Source: Nostoc sp. UCD121
GTDB lineage: Bacteria; Cyanobacteriota; Cyanobacteriia; Cyanobacteriales; Nostocaceae
Assembly: GCF_014222285.1 (NCBI RefSeq)
Contig: NZ_JACKZS010000014.1
Location: forward strand, 1 to 64,000
Length of the DNA stretch: 64,000 bases
Reading direction: 5' to 3'
The position numbers and the translations under genes were made by a program. The notes beneath the pieces were generated by a model that saw only the letters and a program-made list of their open reading frames with translations, made no database searches and was not told the origin of the DNA. Positions 37,309 through 46,000 of this stretch are shown here, one piece after another (the stretch's first letter is position 1; every line of letters starts with the position of its first letter).

Positions 37309-40300
37309 CTAGTAGGGTTTGTGAAAGTGATTTGTCACTTCTACACCATTACCTACTAAAGATACAACGGCTAGCATCTCTGCCATTAGTTCCAAATAGC
37401 GATCGCCAAGTCTGCGAATAGTTGCAGGTAGGTGGAAATTGCGAGAGTATTCGATTTCTAAGTGAACAGTGCCATCGGTAATGGAGAAGAAAAACTCTAA
37501 TAACGCTGTACGTTTCTGCTCAGGGGAGGACAACCGACTATCTCTATCTTCCTCAATAAACTCAAACAGTTCTAAGGCGGGAGCAGTACGATTTCCTAAG
37601 TAGTTAGCTCTGACTGGTGTGAGATTATTATCGGGATAAACATGATGAGGAAGTTGCTCAGAAATCCAATCAAAAGTTACACCATTCATCGGCAACTCGT
37701 TAAATTTGGCTTGGATTTCCTTGGTGGTTTGCTCCCACTTGATGGAACGTCCTACATTAACCCCGACAGGGAAATTCATCGCAAAGTTACCAACACTATT
37801 TAAAAACGTGTGCGTGCTATCTAGATTTCTGCCGTGGCTGCGATGGCTAACGACTACCCAATGTTGTCCACTCCACTCAGCCATCAACTGATACAAGGTA
37901 GAAAGTAGCAACGTGTAGACATTACATTTGTAATACTGTTTAGCTTCACGTAAGAGAATGTTACTACTGTTTTTGGACAGGGTAAATTTTTCGCTGGCGG
38001 CGGAAGCCTCTAAATTAGAACCTTTTTGATGATCAAAGGGAACTTGGAAGGTATATTCTTGAGAAGGAAATTGAGATTTCCAATAATCTACATGACTTCT
38101 CAAAGCTCCTTGTTGTTCCGCCTGCATCAGTACACGCACATAGTCTATATAAGAAGGTGTCGGAGTGAGAGGCTGAGAACTCTGAGTTCTGTTCCCCAGC
38201 AATTCGCTGTAGGTCAACCATAAAAGATTAAAAATCACCCCAGTACTCAGCAAATCACCGATGATATGATGCCCAACCAGCGAGATATCGTAGCAGGATT
38301 CATTCACCTTGATCGCGATTACTTTCATCAGCGGCCATTGGTCGATTTGAAACTGTTGAGCTATTTCTTGTATCCGGTTGTGGATTTCACTGTCTCGCTG
38401 TGCAGATGTAAGATGACTACCATCGTAGAATTCAGCACTCAACTTTTGCTCTGGGGAAATTAACTGTTGCCACCATTGTTGATCTCTTTGTACAAACACA
38501 GTCCGTAGAGCAGGATGAGTTTCCAGTACAACATTGAGAGCTTGGTTAAATATCTGTGCGTCTAATGGTTGATGGAAAAGAAAACGCGTGTACCCATTCC
38601 ATTGATATGGAGCCTCAAAGTATTTCACTAACCAACGTTGAGCAGGGCCTAGAGGTAAGTATTCCTGGGATACTGTTGGCTTTTCTTGGGTGATAGCTGC
38701 CAAAATAGCCTTGCGGTCTAGCTTACCATTGTGGGTTTTAGGTAGACTGGCTAGCCATTCCCATCGGTGAGGAATCATGTAATCAGGCAAGCGTTGAGCC
38801 AGAAATTCCTTAATATGTTGATTGTCTACTTGAGAACCAGCCAAGCAAGCTATTAACCGTTTTTGACCATTTTCGTAATCTAGAGCTAAAACGGCAGCTT
38901 CATTAATTGCGGGATGGCTATTGAGAACACTTTCGATTTCACCCAGTTCTACACGGAAACCACGTATTTTAATTTGGTGGTCAATGCGTCCATGATACTC
39001 GAAACTGCCATCGGGCAATTCCATAGCTAAATCGCCGGTTTTGTATAAATATTCCCCTGGGACGTGAGAAAAGGGATTCAGGCGGAATGCGTCTGCTGTG
39101 CGTTGTGGATCTTTGAGATAACCTTTAGCCAATTGCACACCGCCAATCCAGAGTTCTCCCATTTTTCCTGGGGCTAATGGCTGCATCTGTTCATCCAAAA
39201 TTAATATATACACATTATCTATAGCTTTACCTATAGGAATGCAGATTTCTTGCCCGCCTGGACGTTGACGAATAATGTGTGCGGTGACATCGATAGAAGC
39301 TTCAGTAGGGCCATAAAGATTGGCTAAACCAACACTCATACCATACTTATCAATCCAACGTTGTACAAAAGGTACAGGTAAAGCTTCGCCACTAAAGACT
39401 AACCAACGCAAATCGGGAAAAGTCCATGATTCTGATTCTAAAGCGTTACAAAATTCTCCAAATAGGGAAGGAACAAAGTGCATGACATTGATTTGGTTGT
39501 CTTTAATCCACTGTGCTAAGAGCCAAGGATTTTTGACTGTTTCTGTTTCCACAGAATAAACAGTAGCTCCCACCATCAAAGGCCAGAATATTTCCCATAC
39601 TGATATATCAAAACAGCAAGATGTTTTTTGGGCAACGCGATCGCCATAACGCAATTGAAAAGCATTCTGCATCCAAACCAGGCGATTCATGTAACCCCGA
39701 TGGTTGAGCATCACTCCTTTAGGTTTACCTGTAGAACCAGAGGTGTACAGTACTGTCATCAAGTCATCAGGAGTATTAACATTGGCAGGAGCTATGTCTG
39801 AACAACGCGCCCAAGTCTTTTTGTTTAACTGTGTCCAAGCTTTACCTTGCTCAAAAATACCCTCATCTAAGAACATCAAAGTATTTAACGGTAACTGCTC
39901 AGCCAGGCATTCTGCTAACTTGTTTGTCAAGCGATTTTCTGTTAGTAAAATTCCGATTTCAGCGTGTTCTAGTATGTACTTAATCCGTTCATGAGGATAT
40001 ATAGGATCTAAAGGAACGTAAGTTCCGCCTGCTTTGAGAATACCGAGAATCCCCACAAACATCAAAGGCCCGCGTCGTGTCATGATCCCCACAAACACGC
40101 CTGGTTGAACTCCCTGAGCCTGCAAATAATTAGCCACCTGATTGGAAAGACGGTTCAACTCTGCGTAGGTAATTTGAGTTTCCCCATCCGTCACCGCGAT
40201 GGCATTGGGAGTACGCTTGGCTTGCTCGATAATTTCCCAGTAAGGAATTTCTTGGGGTTGTTGATTGTTGAGAACTGATTGGTTGTGTAAAGAAGATGAT

Positions 40301-42252
40301 TGTTTCTTTCCAAGTAGCACAGCCATTTCTTGGAGGCTGCGACAAGAAAGCAAGGCTTGACGATTTACTTTGCCTAACCGTTTTTCTAGCCTCGTAACAA
40401 TGCGGATGAGTTCTAAAGAATCCATTCCCAATTCTGCTTCCAAATCCTTAGCCATATCATTGTCAGTAATCTGGGAATGGCAGATTTCTGTGGCGATTTC
40501 TTGCAGAAGCTGGGTGATATTTACATCTGTGTGTGTCTTGGAGAGTGGCTGCGTTAGTTGCTGAGATGGGATTTTTAGTGCAGCTAATTCTTTGATTTGG
40601 GTAATGTATTCCTGCATCAATTCATCGATGACAGACTCAGGGAAAAAGTTACTGTCGTAGCTAGCGAACAAATGTAAACTGTCGTCAAATATTTCTTGCA
40701 ATATATCAATTGTTCCCGCCGCATTAATACCACCTGCGCGATAATCGATGACATCTATGGGGCCATATTTGTTTTTAATATTAGTCTGTCCTGTAAATGG
40801 ACAGTATAAATTTGATTTCAGTATGCGGCGATACATAGGTAACATCCGCTCCGGGATTTTGCCATCTTCTAAAACAATATTGTCTCGGAAAGCGATCGCC
40901 ATTTGACGAGTTTGGGCGCGGTCATAACCATTAACTAACCCTTGTTGGATTTCCTGATGAACGCGGTTTAACAGCCGTTGCCAATCTTCATTCGGTGCTG
41001 GTAAGTCTAGGCTAATGGACAAATTCTGAGCAAAACTACCCACCACATCAGAAGCATCTATGCCTGGATAAACCCGCCCACTGGTGGGAACTTGAACCAT
41101 AATCGGTTCGTTTTTAGACTTCTCAAACTTGGCAACAGCCCGCACAAACGCACCTACTAGGAGAGAGTTCAGTGGTAATCGCCATTCACGAGTTTGGGCA
41201 ATTAGTTGATTAGTAATGGCCTTTCCTAAAGAAAATCTTCGGTTATGGAATTTTGGACACAGGGATGTGATGGCATTTCCTGTAGGGTTCCACAAGTAAG
41301 AATCTTTGCCCCGCCGATTTACATACTCGACCAGCGCTTTGTCTTCTTCTGGGTCTTGCCAGGCATTAATTGATTGCACCAATTCGCTGTAATCTTGAAC
41401 GGTTGTAGGTGGCTGTAAATTAGGTTGTTCATTGCAAATATGGGCCCGGTAAATTTCCATAAATTCGCGTAAGATGACATGACAGCCCAGGGCATCAGAA
41501 ATGAGATGCTCGTTGGCTAACACCAATTGATAGACTGAATCTTCCAGCCGAAAAACAAAAAATCGATGTAGGGGCCACTCTGTCATTTGCCATTCATAAT
41601 TGAGGCAGCGATGCAATTCATCATTAATTAATTGTTCTTGAGCCTCACTATGAAGATGTCTGATATCAGTAACGGGTATATCAGGAGGAGTGGGGTTTTC
41701 CATAACTACCATTTCGTAATCCTTGAATCTGGTAGTATCGGGAGGAATGATAAAGCGCGATCGCAACATAGGATGACGAGCCAGTAAGTCTTTCCAAGAC
41801 TGCCAAGCAACGTTTGAATCAAAATAACCTCGTAAACGGAGAGTAGAAAATAAGCTAATTGAGTTTACTACCCAATGACCGAGTAAATGAAAATACTGTC
41901 CAGAAAGAATCTCAACTTTCTCTGTTTTCTGCTCTTCTTGATTGATAATATTTGCAGTTGGGGAAGAATCAGAATTATCTATTTGGGAAACTAAGCATTT
42001 ATCAGCTATTTGCACGACATCGCCCAAAGTTTGCAATTGCATCAAATTTTGCAAAGGCAACGTTTCCATAAATTTGGGTTGTATTTCTTGGGGAATTAGT
42101 GCAACTAATCCATTCAATAATTCCATCATTTTGATGGAATCTAATCCTAAGTTACCCTCCAAAAACATATCTCGTTCTAATTCTTCGGCATCATGTCCAG
42201 TAATTTTGGCAACTAGGGAGAAAATAGGCAATTCTAAGCTCTTAATACTCAT
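37309..42252 (-). CDS. Non-ribosomal peptide synthetase, ACP-C-PCP-A-C
   Basis: A 1647-residue NRPS. The ATG at 42252 is used because AGAGG lies 5 nt upstream; a TTG ten codons earlier is open too. Domains in order: a carrier domain (GLDSIKM, about residue 37), a condensation domain whose HHxxxDG motif is degenerate (NEHLISDALG, about 251), a second carrier (GMDSLEL, about 610), an adenylation domain (YTSGSTGKPKG at about 840, FDISVWE at about 884, LYGPTEAS, GELWIGG) and a terminal condensation domain (GHHIIGDLLS, about 1330). The specificity positions read D-I-W-H-V-S-L-I-D, close to the serine code DVWHLSLIDK. There is no thioesterase or terminal carrier domain. Confidence 0.92.
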   Translation of the reverse strand: MSIKSLELPIFSLVAKITGHDAEELERDMFLEGNLGLDSIKMMELLNGLVALIPQEIQPKFMETLPLQNLMQLQTLGDVVQIADKCLVSQIDNSDSSPTANIINQEEQKTEKVEILSGQYFHLLGHWVVNSISLFSTLRLRGYFDSNVAWQSWKDLLARHPMLRSRFIIPPDTTRFKDYEMVVMENPTPPDIPVTDIRHLHSEAQEQLINDELHRCLNYEWQMTEWPLHRFFVFRLEDSVYQLVLANEHLISDALGCHVILREFMEIYRAHICNEQPNLQPPTTVQDYSELVQSINAWQDPEEDKALVEYVNRRGKDSYLWNPTGNAITSLCPKFHNRRFSLGKAITNQLIAQTREWRLPLNSLLVGAFVRAVAKFEKSKNEPIMVQVPTSGRVYPGIDASDVVGSFAQNLSISLDLPAPNEDWQRLLNRVHQEIQQGLVNGYDRAQTRQMAIAFRDNIVLEDGKIPERMLPMYRRILKSNLYCPFTGQTNIKNKYGPIDVIDYRAGGINAAGTIDILQEIFDDSLHLFASYDSNFFPESVIDELMQEYITQIKELAALKIPSQQLTQPLSKTHTDVNITQLLQEIATEICHSQITDNDMAKDLEAELGMDSLELIRIVTRLEKRLGKVNRQALLSCRSLQEMAVLLGKKQSSSLHNQSVLNNQQPQEIPYWEIIEQAKRTPNAIAVTDGETQITYAELNRLSNQVANYLQAQGVQPGVFVGIMTRRGPLMFVGILGILKAGGTYVPLDPIYPHERIKYILEHAEIGILLTENRLTNKLAECLAEQLPLNTLMFLDEGIFEQGKAWTQLNKKTWARCSDIAPANVNTPDDLMTVLYTSGSTGKPKGVMLNHRGYMNRLVWMQNAFQLRYGDRVAQKTSCCFDISVWEIFWPLMVGATVYSVETETVKNPWLLAQWIKDNQINVMHFVPSLFGEFCNALESESWTFPDLRWLVFSGEALPVPFVQRWIDKYGMSVGLANLYGPTEASIDVTAHIIRQRPGGQEICIPIGKAIDNVYILILDEQMQPLAPGKMGELWIGGVQLAKGYLKDPQRTADAFRLNPFSHVPGEYLYKTGDLAMELPDGSFEYHGRIDHQIKIRGFRVELGEIESVLNSHPAINEAAVLALDYENGQKRLIACLAGSQVDNQHIKEFLAQRLPDYMIPHRWEWLASLPKTHNGKLDRKAILAAITQEKPTVSQEYLPLGPAQRWLVKYFEAPYQWNGYTRFLFHQPLDAQIFNQALNVVLETHPALRTVFVQRDQQWWQQLISPEQKLSAEFYDGSHLTSAQRDSEIHNRIQEIAQQFQIDQWPLMKVIAIKVNESCYDISLVGHHIIGDLLSTGVIFNLLWLTYSELLGNRTQSSQPLTPTPSYIDYVRVLMQAEQQGALRSHVDYWKSQFPSQEYTFQVPFDHQKGSNLEASAASEKFTLSKNSSNILLREAKQYYKCNVYTLLLSTLYQLMAEWSGQHWVVVSHRSHGRNLDSTHTFLNSVGNFAMNFPVGVNVGRSIKWEQTTKEIQAKFNELPMNGVTFDWISEQLPHHVYPDNNLTPVRANYLGNRTAPALELFEFIEEDRDSRLSSPEQKRTALLEFFFSITDGTVHLEIEYSRNFHLPATIRRLGDRYLELMAEMLAVVSLVGNGVEVTNHFHKPY

Positions 42253-42404
42253 TGCATCCTCTAAAAAAAATAATGTTCGCAATAAAAAATTCCAAAATCT
42301 TACTTAATTAAGTAAGTATTGTTTTTAAGTCTAGTTATTCATACAAAACTAAATTTGAATGGATAAGAATTACGAGAAAAATTAATCTTCGCTCTTGTTA
42401 TGTT

Positions 42405-42436
42405 ACTTATCGCCTTTATCTGGGCTATTTATGCAA
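42405..42436 (-). promoter_or_regulatory. Cluster element copy B, upstream of NRPS
   Basis: On the coding (minus) strand it reads TTGCATAAAT, 14 bases, then CGATAAGT; on the plus strand ACTTATCG-N14-ATTTATGCAA. The gene-proximal end lies 153 bp from the NRPS ATG. The copy sits directly behind a terminator hairpin (42440-42491), as a promoter for a new transcription unit would. Shared with copies at 50770, 58461 and 63621. Confidence 0.75.
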
Positions 42437-42439
42437 AAA

Positions 42440-42491
42440 GTTAGGAGCAATAAAACAAAGAGTTAGCTTTCTTTGTCTATTGCTTCCTAAC
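42440..42491 (-). terminator. Intrinsic terminator after PKS2
   Basis: On the minus strand GTTAGGAAGCAATAG, a loop and CTATTG-like arm ending GCTCCTAAC pair over about 20 bp with few mismatches, followed directly by TTTTTGC. It is the closing hairpin of the PKS2 transcript and abuts element copy B. Confidence 0.7.
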
Positions 42492-42583
42492 TAATTTTGA
42501 AAGTTTTATTGCTCTGTGGGTGTTATACCGTTTCTTTGTGAAGGTGCATCTATTTACCCCCCGGCTACGCCGTTCCCCCTTGG

Positions 42584-42676
42584 TAAGGCTACGGTGTATA
42601 CACCTGACTTTTCACGGCATCTGGAAAACCTCATTTCTATTTCTCTCTCCTTTTAGGCTACGGTGTACACACAAGT
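42584..42676. repeat. Copies of the 11.84-12.04-kb element's terminal sequence
   Basis: Two direct copies of a GGCTACGGTGTA-containing motif: one at 42584-42604 and a longer one at 42643-42676 that matches the right terminal repeat of the MITE-like element at 11841-12040 over about 34 bases (CTCTCTCC, then TTTTAGGCTACGGTGTACAC). It lies in the intergenic region between PKS2 and NRPS. Confidence 0.7.
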
Positions 42677-42724
42677 CTGAAGTTGTTCAAGAATCTGGGT
42701 TTTACCCCACCTTAACCACTGCTT

Positions 42725-42936
42725 GAATTCAATAAACGACTACCCGAATTCAATAAACGACTACCCGAATTCAATAAACAACCGCCCGAATTCAATAAAC
42801 GACCGCCCGAATTCAATAAACGACTACCCGAATTCAATAAACAACCGCCCGAATTCAATAAACGACCACCTGAATTCAATAAACGACTACCCGAATTCAA
42901 TAAACGACCACCCGAATTCAATAAACATTCTGCCAC
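42725..42936. repeat. 21-bp tandem repeat, ten units
   Basis: About ten head-to-tail copies of a 21-base unit starting GAATTCAATAAACGAC and ending in a variable TACCC, CGCCC or CACCC tail. Variation is limited to positions 14, 17, 18 and 21 of the unit. Both strands are open through it because 21 is a multiple of 3. It sits in the 751-bp gap between PKS2 and the NRPS. Units are near identical, so it is recent or maintained. Confidence 0.92.
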
Positions 42937-43003
42937 TGACTACAGACCTTTGACGAAACTTTACCCACAAGGGGGTAGAGTTTTTTATACTAATAACTTC
43001 AGC

Positions 43004-46000
43004 CTATTTACTAAATCTCTGCAAATCCTGAGCCAGCTTGATGTAACTTGACTGGCGTTGACTGTCTGTGAGTGGAGATGATTGTTCCATTCGCAACAGT
43101 CGAGTTTGGGCTACTGCTACCGGATGCCTTGGCTGTTGGCTATTGTCCACAATCTTCAAGTCCTCAGCCAGCTTGGCGTAGCTTGACTGGCGTTGACTGT
43201 CTGTGAGTGGGGATGGTTGTTCCATTGGCACTAGTCGTTGCTGTTGGCTATTGTCCACAATCTTCAAGTCCTGAGTCAACTTAGCGTAACTTGACTGGCG
43301 TTGGCTATCGGTGAGTGGAGATAGTTGTTCCATTGGCAACAGTCGAGTTTGGGCTACTGTTACTGGATGGGTTTCCAAAACTTTGGCATTTGACTGATGC
43401 TGATTGTCTAGGCGTGGTGGTAATAATTCAGCCGCAGGTATGGAGGTTGCTTGATTTTCCTGAGAGCTATCAACTAATGATACTCTGTAGGTTTTACGCT
43501 CGAAAGGATAAGTAGGCAGCAGCACCCGACGTAGACCTTGAGGAAATAAGGGTATGCTATTAAACCTCACCCCGGCTACATAAGACCTGGCCAGACTTGT
43601 CAACACACGTCCCACCACTGGTTGTCCTTTATCTAGATATATCCAGACTCCCAGTTCATCCAAACTTGCTAATTTTTCTTTGAGAGTTAATGAATCTCCT
43701 AAGTGTAAATAAACACTTTCTTTGGAGATGACATCTTGACACACGTCTACATTTAACTGTTCAGATACTTGCACCAGGGCTACCAGTTGAGCCGTGGAAA
43801 TTATGTCAGAATGGCTGAAAATTCCTTGTGAAGTAACTAATGGGCAAGTCCAGGTTGATGCTGACTGTTCTTTTGCGGACACATCATGAGCAATCAGACC
43901 TTTTTGTCCTTCTATTTGTAGGAGCAAAGCGATCGCTTGCTCTAGTGTCAACATTCCCCGCAGCGTAGCTCCTACTAGGATACTGGTTTTTTCTACTAAT
44001 AAACTAGTGGGTTGTAATTCCAAAGACATCAACAAGCGTCCCCAAGCGTACTGCACCGCAAATATATGTGCCTGTTCGCTCATCTCATTTAATCCGGCAC
44101 GCACGCTATTGTAAGCTACTTGGAATTGGGGGAAACGTTTACCTAGAGTTTCTACTTCTGCGGGAGCGATCGCACTAGTTCCATCTAATACCAAGTGAAA
44201 CGGTGTTGTGCGCTGGGGGTTAGCTCGACCTGTATATATCTCTGCTGGTGTTTGTGCCGAACAGATAGTGTCTAAGTAATTGAGCAGATGTTGACGGTCA
44301 TTGACTACTAAAGCCGCCTTGTAAGGTAATTCCTTCTGGGCATTATTCTGAGTAAAGCAGATTTGAGAAGATTCTTGTTCAGGATGATGAATGATGTGTT
44401 CGCGTAGTTGTCTAGCTACTTCTTGAAGTGCTTGTTGATTGCGTGCAGTCAGACATAACAAATCAGGAGATGAACTTGTGACCTGGGACTGTAAATTAGC
44501 TGCTACTGGGGATTCCTCAAGAATAACGTGACAATTCGTGCCACCAAATCCAAATCCATTCACACCTGCACGTAATGGGTTGCCATTTGGCGACCAGGGT
44601 ATACTCTTACCCGCCACAGCAAAAGGTGTGTCCGCAAAATTGATATGGGGATTAGGCTCCTCAAAACCTACAGTTTGGGGAATTTTGCCGTTCTGCATCG
44701 CCAGTACCACTTTGATCAGGCTGACAATACCGGAAGCAGACAGCAAATGACCAATTGAGGATTTAACTGAACCAATGGTACAAAATCCCTTTTCATCAGT
44801 AAAGCTACGGAAAGCTTTTGTCATCCCTTCTACTTCGACTGGATCGCCCAGGAGAGTACCTGTACCGTGGGTTTCAATGTAGGAGACAGTCCGGGGGTCT
44901 ACGCCACAACTGTTGTAAGCTTGGCGGATAGCTTCTGCTTGACCTTTGGGATTGGGAGCAGTTATTCCCTGGGAGTGACCATCATTATTGACTGCGGAAC
45001 CTTTAATCACAGCATGAATCAAGTCACCATCTGCCAAAGCCTGTTTGAGAGGTTTGATAACTAATACGCCTGCACCTTCTCCTAAAACGATGCCATTAGC
45101 ACGGCGGTCAAAGGGATAGCAGGTTCCACTCAAAGAAAGAGCTTGTGCCTTACGTAAAAAAGTAAAGGGGCTAGGACTGAGATTTAAATTTACCCCACCG
45201 ACTATTGCCATGCCAGTTTGACCAGAACGCAGGCTTTCGCAAGCAATATGTAATGCCACCAGAGAAGAAGAACAAGCAGTGCTAACTGCCATACTTGGCC
45301 CCTTGAGGTTCAGGCAATGGCTAACTCGTGCCGCTAATTCGTTGACCTCGTTACCTGCTGCTGACTCAGGGAGAATTTCACTTGGTTGCAGTACTTGTGA
45401 GAGTGTCTTGAGCAAATGCTGACGATCTTCAGCAGGAAGCTGATCAAACCAAGAACTCTCTTGCAAACGCTGACGTAATTCCTCGTAATACTGATAATTG
45501 GTGAAGTGTTCGATGTAAGTATTTTGTCCACAACCAACAAACACACCGATATTATCTGGGCGATATTTGCCGCCGTAGCCTGCCTGTTGTAAGGCCTGCA
45601 TAGAAAGCTCTAGGAACAACCTTTGTTGTGGATCCATCGCCGTAGCTTCCTTGGGAGAAATGCCAAAGAACATCGGGTCAAAGTCGAAGGGACTATCTAC
45701 AAAGCATCCACGTTTGGATATTTTTGCTTGCGGAGAGTTTCCTTTGGCTTCAAAGTAGTGTTGGTTAAACCAACGGTCTTGAGGCACATCTTGAATGACA
45801 GAGCGGCCTGCATTGAGTAAATCCCAGTACTGCTCTAAGTTATCAGCTCCTGGTATTTTACAAGCCATGCCGATGATAGCAATGTCTTGTTCGGGAACGT
45901 CTTGGTATTTTTCCTGGGTAGCGACATTTGGGGGCGCTGATTTTTCTGCTTCCGGGCTAGATGTTTCTTCTGGAGCGATCACCAAAGGTGGGGCGTAGTC

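Larger units (their letters stand above)
42253..43003. other. PKS2-NRPS intergenic region, 751 bp
   Basis: No gene. In the direction of transcription it holds the 21-bp tandem repeat, the two element-terminus copies, the PKS2 terminator and element copy B. This is the longest spacer in the core PKS/NRPS block and explains why NRPS needs its own promoter. Confidence 0.7.

Noticed and set aside
42725-42936. CRISPR array
   Set aside because: The units are contiguous 21-mers with no unique spacers, and there are no cas genes in the window.
42712-42953. Repetitive frames on both strands across the 21-bp array (NSINDYP and LLNSGGR repeats)
   Set aside because: Any 21-bp repeat without an internal stop is open in several frames. 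The flanks give no start signal and no sequence beyond the array, so these are not genes.
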